A stretch of DNA of 64,000 nucleotides from positions 6,964,001 through 7,028,000 of the forward strand of contig NC_087109.1 in the NCBI RefSeq assembly GCF_963855985.1. Direction: 5' to 3'. The translations under genes and the position numbers were made by a program. This document shows positions 23,288-34,039 of the stretch, piece by piece. This stretch comes from Ostrinia nubilalis (Eukaryota > Arthropoda > Insecta > Lepidoptera > Crambidae). Each line of letters starts with the position of its first letter. The first letter of the stretch is position 1. The notes beneath the pieces are model-generated. The model ran no database searches. It was not told where the DNA came from and saw nothing but the letters and a program-made list of their open reading frames with translations.

Positions 23288-26200
23288 TCAAATAGTTCCC
23301 AGAGTTGAAACCACGAAAGTATATAAGGGTTTGAAAAGTTTCGGATCCTTGAGGAGTTCGTCCAACGACTGTGGTACACGTTCACAAATAGATTGAAGGT
23401 CATCGATCATGACCAGTCTCTGGATTCCAAAACTTCTACATTTCAGGATTATGTGTTCCATATCGGCAAGCTCTTCATTGCAATATGTACATTCAGCGCT
23501 CGGAATCAAGTTAAGCCTCTTCAGGTGAGTGGGAGCGTGGCAATGGCCAAATCTCAGCCTATTTATTATGGTTATGAACTTCCTGTTATCTATATTCTCA
23601 TTCCTCCGATGGTACCAAGGTTTGGCGGGCGGGCTTCCTTGGATCTTAGCATACCATTTTCCCTTTTCCATACTAGTAATAGTCCAGTACTCATGCCATA
23701 TCTTTTTCAGGTCTTGACTGATTGCGGCTTGATAGTCAGTGTGAGGTATCTTCAACAACGTAGAATGGTCAACATCAAAGCCATTCCTTGCAGCCAGATC
23801 AACAATTTCATTCCCCCTGATGCCACGGTGCGATGGTACCCAAAGGAAGAGCAGTGTCTTACCAGTAAGTCTATATATGTTGTTAATTAATTTCTTAATA
23901 TTATAAATTATATAATTCAAATTATATTTACAAGAGTTATTTTCCAGAGCTAGTAATACGCTTTTAGAGTCAGTTAGAATAATAATATTGTCAGATGGTG
24001 GATTACATGTACAGATATGTTTAAGTGCTAAGAGGATAGCATAACTTTCTGCAGTAAAGATACTACAGTGGCTTTCAATTTTATGACTTTGAGTAAGTTT
24101 AAGTTGTGGATCATAAAATGCAGAGGTTACACTGTTCTCTTTCTTTGAACCATCTGTGTACACTTTATAATAAGACTTATTTAGAAATTTATTAAGATCA
24201 ATTTGATTGGAGATCTTTTCCCTTAAAATGGTGAAATTATTTACAACAAGATCTTCATAATTAACTTTGTACATGGGCCATGGCTTATCTTTATACATAT
24301 TTACAGTGAGAGAATCAATATACAATGCAATTCTTAGTAAGCCCGGAGTGCGTCCAGATATTAACTCATTACCTGTAATTGGAGGAGGAGGAGTAGAGCA
24401 TATTTGGGAAGATAAGGGTGGCATGATTCTATCTAGTACTGGTTTGTTAGTTGAAGTTATTAGTTTGAGACAAAAATTTGCTGCTAGTTGAATACGTCTC
24501 AGTACTAAAGGAGGAATGCATGTTTCACATTGCATAGCATTGATAGGTGTTGAACACATAGCTCCTGTTATTATTCTAAGTGCTTTATTCTGAATAACAT
24601 CTAATTTCTTTAATAGGGTTGGGCTACAATTCATATATGCTAAAGTACTATAGTCAAAATGACTACGCACTAAACTCTTGTATAACATTGATAAAATCTT
24701 AGGATCAGAACCCCAAGTTACACCGGCTAGTGAGCGTAATAAGTTTAAAGCCTTAGAAGAGTTGCGAATGAGAAGCTTTATATGACTTTCAAATGTGAGT
24801 TTTTTATCTAGACACACTCCTAAAAACTTTTTTTCCTGAATCCATGGAAGAGGATTATTATTATAATAAATATTAGAATTACATTCATTATATTTTTTCG
24901 AGAATAACATAACGCCGCTCTTATTGGGACTAATATCAAGTTTTAATTTACCAGAATAAAAATTATGAATTTCAACTAAAGCTAGGTTTAAACTATGCAC
25001 AGCAGTATTTACATTTTTATTTACAGTATAAATTAATAAATCATCAGCAAATTGTAAAAATTTTATATCCCTTTGTGTTAAATACTTATTAATTTGACTA
25101 GTGTATAAATTGTACAATAATGGCGAGATCGTAGCGCCCTGCATTGTGCCTTTATATACATATCCGGGTCCATGAAAAATGTTATTAAATTTTATATACA
25201 TTATTCTTTTATACAAAAAATTGAAAATCCATTTACAGACTACCCCGGGTACTCCAATATCACATAAGATGGCTATTAAAATTGAGGGGACCACGTTATC
25301 GAACGCGCCCTGTACATCAAGGAAGACACAAGCTGTAGCAGAGTGACTGTCAAGAGAATTCCTAAGGTCTGAGACCAATGCTGTAAAACTTTCTGCTGCA
25401 CTTCGGCCTTTCCTAAATCCGAATTGTTCATTTGGTAAGATATTATTTGATTCGACATAATAATCTAATCTTGTCTTTAACATGCACTCAAATACTTTAC
25501 CTATACATGAGGACAGAGAAATTGGTCGATAAGAGTTACAGTCATCAGGAGGCTTATCTGGTTTAAGTATAGGGATGACACACTGAGTCTTCCATGAGTC
25601 TGGGATGACCTGTGTTTGCCATAGTAAATTAAAAATGTACAGTAAAAGTTTTTTGGCATTACTATGTAGGCGACGAATAAGTTCATAAGGAATATTGTCT
25701 AAACCAGGTGTAGTGTTCCTACGAGACTTCAAGGCAGTCATAAACTCTTCCCAAGAAAAATGTTGAGATAAAAAAGCTGCTTTTTCGTTACCAATTTGAC
25801 AGAAATATGCTTGCAATAATGAATTATTTACTTCTTTTTCAGGAGGAGATACAGGGGAATATTTCTCAAAAAAAGAGGGAATCCATTCATCATTCCTCGG
25901 CAGTTTAGGAATTGAAACACGCTTAAACCTCTTCATATAGTTCCATACTGTACTAACAGGAGTATATCGATTAAAAGATTCACATAAAGATTTCCAACCT
26001 GTTTTCTTTTTTTCCTTAAGAGTTAGTTTTTTAGCAGCATCTAATTTTTTATACGCAATGTAGTTGTCAATGCTTGGATTACGTCTATAAAAATTTAAAG
26101 CATCTTTACTTTTTTTAACTGCACTATTACACTCATCATCCCACCAAGGTACAGGCTTTTTCATTAAATTGGGAGAGGTTTTGACTACTTTAGGTACACA

Positions 26201-27058
26201 TTTGTCTCTAATATTAATCAAATGATTATAGAAATCGTCATAAATTCTTAATGGATCTGTATTATCTAAATTAATATTACCTACCATGTTTTCTGTTTCA
26301 GTATGAAATTTAAACCAATCAGCTTTATTGTAAATAAATTTGTGTACTGGTTCACCTATCTGATATTTATCAACAGAAGTCTGAATATCTGTTATAGTGG
26401 GATAGTGATAACTTCCCATTGGATCATCATAAACTTTCCAATCACATAATGGAGCTACTGAAGGGCTGACACATGTTACATCAATAGCCGAAGGATTATG
26501 AACAGATCTACCAACAGTGGTTGGCGCCCCTGAGTTGAGGATACAGAGGTCGCTCTCGTCAAATATATTGTAAACTTCATTACCTCGACCGTTACTAGTA
26601 GCACAGCCGAATGCGATGTGGTGAGCATTAATATCACCTGATAGCAAAAGTGGCTTAGGTAGTAAGTTAATAATCTGTTTCAGTTTGCTACCATTGAATC
26701 TTGATCTATTTTCTTTAGGTGGTGGACAATATATACATAGAATACTTAAATTACCTATGCCAGTTCGCAGATTAATAGCTACAGGTTGTAGAAAATCATA
26801 AAAGGGAAGCTCTATTACTGAATATTTCAAAGTGTCTTTGACTAGGATGGCGACTCCACCCCGGCCTTCTTTTTCTTTACCTATTTTACTAACTAGATTG
26901 TAATTATGAATACGAAAAGAACTGTTTTCTTTTAACCATGTTTCGTTTAACAAACATATATCAATATCATTATCAATCAAAAATTGTATAAGTAATGGCT
27001 TTTTGTTAATAACACCTTCGACGTTAAATTGAGAGATTCTTATGAAACTTTTATCCAT
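23288..27058 (-). CDS. retrotransposon ORF2: endonuclease, reverse transcriptase, RNase H
   Basis: A 1256-residue open frame. Residues 1-230 form an apurinic-type endonuclease (ISQFNVEG, LLNETWL with the catalytic Glu, SGDINAHH near 139, SYHYPTI). About 450-720 is the reverse transcriptase (PGLDNIPYELI, NEQFGFRKGRSAAESF, FLDVQGAFDNV, QGATISPLLYNLY, and FADD near 671 in place of YADD). About 965-1100 is an RNase H with YTDGSKK, FTAESYAI, TDSKS and SHRGIRGNEIVDLAA. Near 1190 is a Cys-x2-Cys..His..Cys knuckle. An RNase H after the RT places it in the I group of LINEs rather than classical Jockey; the exact clade is uncertain. Its ATG directly follows the ORF1 stop codon. Confidence 0.95.
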   Translation of the reverse strand: MDKSFIRISQFNVEGVINKKPLLIQFLIDNDIDICLLNETWLKENSSFRIHNYNLVSKIGKEKEGRGGVAILVKDTLKYSVIELPFYDFLQPVAINLRTGIGNLSILCIYCPPPKENRSRFNGSKLKQIINLLPKPLLLSGDINAHHIAFGCATSNGRGNEVYNIFDESDLCILNSGAPTTVGRSVHNPSAIDVTCVSPSVAPLCDWKVYDDPMGSYHYPTITDIQTSVDKYQIGEPVHKFIYNKADWFKFHTETENMVGNINLDNTDPLRIYDDFYNHLINIRDKCVPKVVKTSPNLMKKPVPWWDDECNSAVKKSKDALNFYRRNPSIDNYIAYKKLDAAKKLTLKEKKKTGWKSLCESFNRYTPVSTVWNYMKRFKRVSIPKLPRNDEWIPSFFEKYSPVSPPEKEVNNSLLQAYFCQIGNEKAAFLSQHFSWEEFMTALKSRRNTTPGLDNIPYELIRRLHSNAKKLLLYIFNLLWQTQVIPDSWKTQCVIPILKPDKPPDDCNSYRPISLSSCIGKVFECMLKTRLDYYVESNNILPNEQFGFRKGRSAAESFTALVSDLRNSLDSHSATACVFLDVQGAFDNVVPSILIAILCDIGVPGVVCKWIFNFLYKRIMYIKFNNIFHGPGYVYKGTMQGATISPLLYNLYTSQINKYLTQRDIKFLQFADDLLIYTVNKNVNTAVHSLNLALVEIHNFYSGKLKLDISPNKSGVMLFSKKYNECNSNIYYNNNPLPWIQEKKFLGVCLDKKLTFESHIKLLIRNSSKALNLLRSLAGVTWGSDPKILSMLYKSLVRSHFDYSTLAYMNCSPTLLKKLDVIQNKALRIITGAMCSTPINAMQCETCIPPLVLRRIQLAANFCLKLITSTNKPVLDRIMPPLSSQICSTPPPPITGNELISGRTPGLLRIALYIDSLTVNMYKDKPWPMYKVNYEDLVVNNFTILREKISNQIDLNKFLNKSYYKVYTDGSKKENSVTSAFYDPQLKLTQSHKIESHCSIFTAESYAILLALKHICTCNPPSDNIIILTDSKSVLLALENNSCKYNLNYIIYNIKKLINNIYRLTGKTLLFLWVPSHRGIRGNEIVDLAARNGFDVDHSTLLKIPHTDYQAAISQDLKKIWHEYWTITSMEKGKWYAKIQGSPPAKPWYHRRNENIDNRKFITIINRLRFGHCHAPTHLKRLNLIPSAECTYCNEELADMEHIILKCRSFGIQRLVMIDDLQSICERVPQSLDELLKDPKLFKPLYTFVVSTLGTI

Positions 27059-28249
27059 TTAAAGCCCTTTGAAACTTTTTATAAGAATTTCCTGTATAAT
27101 AGAACTATTGACTGCCCTCGTTTCGTTGCCAATAGCGACAAGGGCGCCTACAAGGCCCTTGCGAATAAAATCATTGTTTAATATTTCATCTATTAATTGT
27201 TCATTTGTAAGTGGTTCTTTTTCTTTAACTTCCATCGAGTTAGTTGAAGTGGAAGAGGTCGCTGTTGAAACCGAGCTAGCTTGTGGCTTCCTTGATGCAA
27301 TAGATTTTAAGTTAGTTTTAGGAGCAGCCAGTAGAGGAAACTCGCTTATGTAGTTTTTGATAACTGGGCTACTCTTAGTAGCCGCAGCACTGCTGGAGAC
27401 CATATTAGCGTAAGTTAATTTATTTTTTTTATCTTCCATTTTTTGTTTTTTGACAGGACAGTCCCGTGAAATCGCAAGATGAGCTCCTTGACAGTTTATG
27501 CATTTGGCTATTTTATTTGAAGTACATTCAGAAAAATGATGTTCTTCAGAACATATTGAGCATTTTTGCACAGATTTACAAATTTTAGCACCATGGTTGA
27601 ATTTGAAACACTTGAAGCATTGCAACAATGGAGCGTTGTATGGGAATACTCTGAACCTAAAAAGGTCTAGATACACATGTTCGGGTAACACAGTTGATAA
27701 AAATGTGATAGACACAGATTGGAAGGGCTTTATTTCGCCGTTGTCTTTTTTGGTGAACCTACGTATACCTATGATCTCGTATGATGACGAGAGTTTCTTA
27801 AAAAGTTCCTCATTGCTGATACTAGTGGGTACAAAGCGAAGCACGCCGACTGTTTCTACTGCTGTGGCTGGGATGTATGCCTTGAGTTGGTGTTTGGTTA
27901 GGAAGGGATCGTTTTTCAGGAAGTTATTGGCATTACTAGACTGGGAAAATGTGACACATATTTTATTGGCGTTAATTCTTTTAAGATTGGTAATGCCCTT
28001 GATTTCATTTTTGAAAAGGTTGGTAGTCAGGATGGGATTGTTGTTCCCGATCTTCTCATTATCTTTCGTGCTTTCCACAAATACAGAAAACTCGCCACTC
28101 ACCGTGTTCTCCGCGAATAGCCTTCTATACCCTGGTTTTACGTACGGTTTGTAGAAATCTTCATCTGCACTCGTATAGGTGTGATCTCTGTTTGGTGCCT
28201 TCCTTTTTTCCTTGCCCCTGGGCGGGTCCTTACCGTCCCCGTCCGGCAT
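27059..28249 (-). CDS. retrotransposon ORF1: zinc-knuckle RNA-binding protein
   Basis: A 396-residue open frame. The N-terminal third is basic and charged (KDPPRGKEKRKAPNRD). About residues 205-270 carry three Cys/His knuckles in a row: CFKCFKFNHGAKIC, CSICSEEHHFSEC and CINCQGAHLAISRDC, as in Gag-like ORF1 proteins of I/Jockey-type LINEs, which coat the RNA in the cytoplasm. The C-terminus is Ser/Thr-rich. The stop codon TAA is immediately followed by the ORF2 ATG with no spacer. Confidence 0.9.
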   Translation of the reverse strand: MPDGDGKDPPRGKEKRKAPNRDHTYTSADEDFYKPYVKPGYRRLFAENTVSGEFSVFVESTKDNEKIGNNNPILTTNLFKNEIKGITNLKRINANKICVTFSQSSNANNFLKNDPFLTKHQLKAYIPATAVETVGVLRFVPTSISNEELFKKLSSSYEIIGIRRFTKKDNGEIKPFQSVSITFLSTVLPEHVYLDLFRFRVFPYNAPLLQCFKCFKFNHGAKICKSVQKCSICSEEHHFSECTSNKIAKCINCQGAHLAISRDCPVKKQKMEDKKNKLTYANMVSSSAAATKSSPVIKNYISEFPLLAAPKTNLKSIASRKPQASSVSTATSSTSTNSMEVKEKEPLTNEQLIDEILNNDFIRKGLVGALVAIGNETRAVNSSIIQEILIKSFKGL

Positions 28250-29198
28250 AGTCGAGTTTTAAGTTGACTTAAGGCTTGGTATTTCTGCTAAAGTAGGTAT
28301 TTCGCGCTGTCAAAATCTGCGCGCGCAATACTTCGCCGAAGACAGCGCGCCAAAAAGCTCTCGCGGCTACACAGTATAGAAATACGCAGTTTAGAAATAC
28401 GCAGTTGGTTAGGTTAGGTTGACTTCCTTCCATTCAAGCGTCACACTTACAGCACTTTCTAATACAAATCATATCCAAGTGATACAAATTAAAACAACTT
28501 TCAAAATTTTTGGGAATATATTTTAGAATCGAATAAATATAGAATATAACTGCCAAAGTAAACACGGTTCAAAGAGGCGTGGCGTCACCCGACCTTCCGG
28601 AAGTTCCGCGCCGGCTAAAAGAATTTCAAGATTACGTCACCCGACCTATCGGTAGATCCTCGGGAGCTTGAGCGATTGGAAAAACATTTTATGATCAGTT
28701 ACTCGTAGTAGCGATTATTTAGAGCTTGGATAATAAATTATAGTTGTTGCAATTCACAAAGCTTTGCATGTGGTTAATTACATTAATCAGTACACGCATC
28801 AATTTTGTTCAGTCTTTTTGTTTATTAATAAATAAAAATATCATACTAAAATTGCATACATATTTGTTTGTATTGGTCTGGGTGTTTTCTTTCCATAATT
28901 TAGTATAACGTATGTACGGGGCTCTGTATCGAAAATCACTATGAGCAATAAGCATCACACACGGTTACCTGGAGTGCATTACCGCAGCAAAAAGCTTGCC
29001 ATCTTAAATGAACGGTATAATATCGAGGTTTCGTCAGTACAGTTGCGAACAAAGGTGTTTGTGTAGTGTAGTTGAGTTGAAAGGTCAGATTATTGAAATA
29101 ATAAAACGAACATTTTATTTTTTAAATACATTTTAAAAATAATTTACATTACAGATAACAATGAGAGGATGACATTGCAAGGTGGTGCCAGTCCAGTC

Positions 29199-29653
29199 TT
29201 AAATCCGTTGATATATGCTGCATCTGCCATGTTTTTGGCTAAAAGATTCTTCTATCTTGCAGCTTAGACTTTTATTACAGACCTTAGACAGTATTTTTGG
29301 AAAACTTTTACGCATGGTGGAGGAAGGGACGCTCTAGAGACTCAAGTCTAGAAGGAGTCACATGAACTCCAAGTTTTAAATCCGTTGACATCTGCTGCAT
29401 CTGCCATCTTTTTGGCTAGAAGATTCTTCTATCTTGCAGCTTAGACCTTTAGCTACAGACCTTAGACAGTATTTTTGTGAAAATTCTTACGCATGGTGGA
29501 GGAAGGGACGCTCTAGAGACTCAAGTCTACAAGGAGTCATATGAACTCCAGTTTTAAATCCGTTGATATCTGCTGCATCTGCCATCTTTTTGGCTAGACG
29601 ATTCTTCTATCTTACAGCTTAGACCTTTAGCTACAGACCTTAGACAGTATTTT
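29199..29653. repeat. tandem repeat, ~178 bp, 2.6 copies
   Basis: TTAAATCCGTTGA begins units at 29199, 29376 and 29554. Each unit contains CTGCATCTGCCAT, AGATTCTTCTATCTT, CCTTAGACAGTATTTTT and (first two) GGTGGAGGAAGGGACGCTC. Units are well conserved. The array lies in what appears to be the 5' region of the retrotransposon. Confidence 0.9.
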
Positions 29654-31005
29654 TTATTATTTATTTGTGTCAGTGTGCTCTTCTAAAGAGTGTAAGACCA
29701 CAGAATATAAATAAGTACTACGCACAGAAGTTTTACTTCGCGAAGGTATTAAAAAAATGTATGCTCAATATCATTAACAATATGGTGTAATCTAGCCTGT
29801 CTCAAGAGTCAAGCACCATTTTGTTGACAAACGTCAGTGATCGGCACTGCGCCGAATCTATAGGGCTGACTTCGGTAAAATGATGTAACGTGAGGTGCCA
29901 AACTGTGGAAAATGGCGGAGGAAATACATGATTTAGCATGAATTATTATGAATACTATTAACTACTTATTTACCTCTCAGTGTCTTGAGGCAACTTAAAA
30001 AAGTACATTTTGTGTTTTTATTATTATTTAGGCAGTTAAATACTGCACAGTATTTAGTACACCATTTTCTTCCATCATACACAAGAATACGCGTGCGTGA
30101 GTCAATGTTCGCTCGTATGTGAGGCCTTGTCGAAGAGTATCCTGTAGGTGGGCCATCGTACGTGTTTTGTTTTCGATGCAAACTTGCGGAGATGAACAGG
30201 CCTGGTAAGACGATTGTATGTAGGTACTATTAAAATGTAATTTTAACTCATTGGTTTTGTCTCATATTTGAGGAATGTACTATGTATCATGAGTAGAGTC
30301 TTAGTTTAAAAGGATGCGAACGATTTAAATTTCAATAGGTAGACAAAATTGATAATTTTTAATTATCAAAAATTTACGCTTTCTCGAGTAACACTGATAT
30401 TATTATACTGTGACTCATCAAAGTCATCATTGTCAAAAATATTGACAAATCGCGAACTGTCACGGCCAAAAAACTGACACGCGTCCGTCCTCCGTAAGCG
30501 CCACCGCGCGACTGATTGAGATTGTCCAAGCCGTCATGGACGATTTTTTCCACATTTTTTAACATAGTAACTAAATAAGACGCAATATAAAAATTTCATC
30601 CGTTAAAAGCCCTCAAGTTATTTCTGAACTTTAGTTTAGTAAAAGATTTAGAATCTCAAATCGCTTATTTTAAAAATAAAACCATAAATAGAAAACGAAT
30701 AGAGGTAACTTTGGGAATTTATTCTATCGAGTCAACTTCATCAAATCGTGTTTCCATCCGTTAATAGCCCTAGAAAATATCCTCAACTATGCCCAAAAAA
30801 AATCTTAGCCTTTAATTTTACTGTTTAGTGCATCAAAAATGAAAAATGAAAACCTCATTTTCGCCATTTTCTCTGCTACCCGGCCTTAACGACTTCCAAT
30901 AGATAGATAACTATTTATAACACAAAAAGAGAAAAATACAAAATTGGCTTCGAAAATCGCGCCTAGTGCGTTCAAAAGCCCGCCAAAAAGTCTGCCCACA
31001 GATAT

Positions 31006-31810
31006 GCATTAGAGGTATTGCCATATTTAAAAACACGTCAAATTAATGTCACTTTTAGGTACGTTCAAATACTTGATTCATCAAAGTTTTTTTATTTAGT
31101 TGTTTTCTTTAAAAAAAAAAATAGTGATTATTAAGATGATTTTAATCATATTATTTTAAAATACATTCTTAATACATACGAAATCATATTGCAGGACCTA
31201 ACAAAAAAATTAAAAAAGCGAAGAACAAAAATTTCAAATTATTTAGATTGTGATCAAGTTTCAAAACGTTTGTGTATAATTTTTTGCAGCCGCAAATAAT
31301 TTTAAAATTTCAATTTTAACCAATTTATTGTAATAAATATCTCTTTTCAGAATGTGATATGAATAATATTTCATCAAACAGTTGATAAGCTATAGGTTTT
31401 CTTTTGAAGTGATCAATAAAATACTATAGAATTTATAGAAAAGCATTTTCTTGCTGTGTAAACAAACCTTGAACTAAGCCTTGAACGAAATTTACTTTTA
31501 TTCTGCTCGAATTAGTACGTGACTGGTGTACGTCATCGTTTTAAATTAAACAATGAAACCAATTGAGAACGGGTAAGTACTTATAATTTTCTAAATACAT
31601 CACTTTCAACAGTAACCAGTTTGTTCATGTATTTCCTCTTATTTGTTTTAATTTTACCTTATGTGTGCGCTCTTAAATTTAACTCTATTATAAGGCATCT
31701 AGTGCACTGTAATACCCTCCTTACATTATCTGCTACACATGTTTTTTATAATTTTATCCAAAACTAATTTATTTTGAAGAGGACATACCTATTCAAACAT
31801 TTTCGCTTAC
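31006..31810. other. AT-rich spacer
   Basis: No gene or bounded repeat is recognised between the retrotransposon duplication and the next MITE. Confidence 0.5.
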
Positions 31811-31932
31811 TAAGGCTGGGTTGCACCATTTTAGTTTAACATTAACAAACGTAAAAAATATGTCAAACTCTATAAAAATACACAGGTTATCGTTAAAGTT
31901 ATGACCGAAGTTAGGTGGTGCAACTCAGCTTA
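31811..31932. mobile_element. MITE family C, copy 2
   Basis: TAAGGCTGGGTTGCACCA at the left and GGTGGTGCAACTCAGCTTA at the right are inverted, with an inner GTCAAACTCTATAAAAATAC. It is the best-preserved copy of the family in this window. Confidence 0.8.
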
Positions 31933-32137
31933 AGACCTGTCCCAAATTTTAAACATAATCAAGAGCCAAGAAAAAAAAATCAAGGATAAGTGCCTAATAT
32001 CTAGTGCCTGTAGCACAGAATATAGTATAATAGTACTGGAATTTCATTTTAGTAGATTTGATTTTTACACTATATTATGTCCAATCTAGAATCATTGTCA
32101 GCATTATTTAAAAATATGCAAGCTTTGTTGTTCTGAT

Positions 32138-33040
32138 TAGAGATGAAACGGATATCTGGTAACTATCCGGTAGGCCGGATATCCGGCCTAAATTTACTAT
32201 TCGGCCGGATACCGGATAGTAACTCACTATCCGGCCTGATACCGGATATTAAAAAACTACAAAAATTTCCTATTAATAAAATGAAATACATTAATCTTTG
32301 AGGTAAATATCAATAAAATGGCTTATAATAATGACGGCTTTTATTTAAAGTCCAAAAAGTTAAAAAGTCATAATTAAGACCTTTCAAAATACTAATTTCT
32401 TTTTCTGTGTACCTACCATGAGTTTACGTTAGGTGTGCTCGCTAGCGAGAACGTCAAAAATCTCTATGAAGATTTTGTTTCTTGAAAGTAGCCGCTAGGG
32501 GCGCTGCACAATATGTCATTCAATTAATGTCATTTTTTTACGCAGTCGCTAGCGAGCACACCTAACGTAAACTCATGGTAGGCACACTGAGCTATTCACT
32601 CTAATGATGAATACATAAATAGTAAATATCTGTTAAAGTCGGAATATTGCCAAATAAAACAGGTGACCTTTTTTCACTGATGGTCTGATGACATGATGCA
32701 GTTCAGTCAGATTACGCAGCAAGTAAACTAATTTAATTTTCGCTATTCAATCACGCATTCACGATGGCAACCGAAATCGCCTGAATTGATCTGCCCCCTA
32801 GACAAGTGGCAAAATCGACATTCTATTCGAACGGATTCGATTTTCGAAAAGTGTGACTAGTCTAGTCTACTAGACCCACTGATCGCGTTCGAAGCACCTG
32901 TGCGGCGCTAAACTCGTCACAACATGCAACGAGACAATGTGCCAACTATCCGGCCGCCGGATATCCGGCTATCCGGCCTAGCAGCTGGCCGGATATCCGG
33001 TATCCGGTATCCGGCCAAACAATTATCCGTTTCATCTCTA
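32138..33040. mobile_element. hAT non-autonomous element with 8-bp duplication
   Basis: Termini TAGAGATGAAACGG and CCGTTTCATCTCTA are perfect inverses, flanked by GTTCTGAT on both sides (32130-32137 and 33041-33048). The outer 100 bp at each end is packed with CCGGATATCCGG-like motifs. No transposase frame is seen. A second MITE is nested at 32412-32582. Confidence 0.9.
32412..32582. mobile_element. MITE with 37-bp perfect termini, nested in hAT element
   Basis: CCTACCATGAGTTTACGTTA followed by GGTGTGCTCGCTAGCGA is exactly repeated in inverse at 32546-32582. The centre is about 97 bp. Confidence 0.9.
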
Positions 33041-33048
33041 GTTCTGAT

Positions 33049-34036
33049 ACTAAACATTACACACTAAACTCAAAAATCTCCTTCATTGTTAGGTACAAAA
33101 TAGATCATGGTATTCATGATATTTCATACATTGCCTGGACACCCCAGGCATTCTATACATTACCTAGGTATTGTATAAAATACCTAAATGAAACACATTT
33201 CCAGGACATATGCATAATGGACAACACGCATAAGTTGTAATATTAAGTTAAATTATGACTTAATTTAAAGTTTAGATCACACACATTACACTAGTTTTTA
33301 TTTCACCTCAATCCATCCAGTATTACCGAAGATAGAGCCTCGAGAAGTTTACGGACATTTTAAAATTTTCAAAAATTTCCAATATTCGCGCGTGACGTCA
33401 CAACATGATTTTGCAGCCCCCGCACGTTAACCCATTTACCACTTTTTGTCTTTTTCCAACTAAAATAAATTTTACCTAACTGACAACTGTGGGTCTAGAC
33501 AAAGTGCAAATTATAATCGCAAACCAGTCGAAAAGTGGTCGAAAAGCCCCTTTTTTGTATGGAGTTTTGACGGATTCGATTTTCGATTCGATCAAAAAGT
33601 GCGTTTTGTCTAGGGGGGCTGTTGTTAGTTGTCATCGTTCAATCACATTTCAAACTAGGCGCTAAAAATGTAACCATTATTATGCCACCTATTGCCAATT
33701 TTGTGCACTATGAAGCCATTTTTACATTTATGCACTTAAATTAAATATAAATTTTCTGGAAAAATAACCAAGTTTGTGTCTCTGTGCTCAATAACGAGTA
33801 AATAGTCCAGTTATTTGTTAAGTTTACTTGGAAAGTTTTCCGGAATTTTTGAAAATTGGTGAATAAATAGATTTCGCTATGTTCTTTCCGAATTTTGTGA
33901 CCTCGTTTATAGCCGCGCGCGCGCTTGCCTTATTGAAAAAAATCCGCCTTAAAAAGGTTTTTGACAACTACTTTTTTCATTTTATAATTTTTGGGACATA
34001 GACAAGCTAAGAAGCTTTGATAAATTTCATGTAATG
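33049..34036. other. non-coding spacer
   Basis: Apart from the repeat at 33796-33965, nothing recognisable is seen. Confidence 0.45.
33796..33965 (+). repeat. dispersed repeat, inverted partner at 42296-42475
   Basis: ATAGTCCAG, TTGAAAATTGGTGA, then ATAGATTTCGCTATG and GCCGCGC recur in the same order, inverted, at 42296-42475. The pair brackets the Harbinger cluster but similarity does not extend beyond about 170 bp. Confidence 0.65.
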
Positions 34037-34039
34037 TAA

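Larger units (their letters stand above)
23110..30992 (-). mobile_element. full-length non-LTR retrotransposon with 13-bp duplication
   Basis: On the minus strand the order is 5' region (30992-28250), ORF1, ORF2, a 3' UTR of about 165 bp and a poly(A) run (23123-23110). The sequence TGCCCACAGATAT (plus-strand reading) occurs right outside both ends, at 23097-23109 and 30993-31005, as expected for target-primed reverse transcription. Both reading frames are open, so the insertion looks recent. The 2.7-kb 5' region is unusually long and contains a 178-bp tandem repeat. It may hide a nested insertion. Confidence 0.75.

Noticed and set aside
23393..25686. Open frames on the opposite or other frames over the LINE
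   Set aside because: Shadows of the long ORF2; no motif of their own.
28408..28422. Telomere-like TTAGG repeats
   Set aside because: Only two units; too short to mean anything.
28585..28660. Heat-shock element near CCTTCCGGAAGTTCC
   Set aside because: Only two of three nGAAn units are right; it lies in repeat-rich retrotransposon leader sequence.
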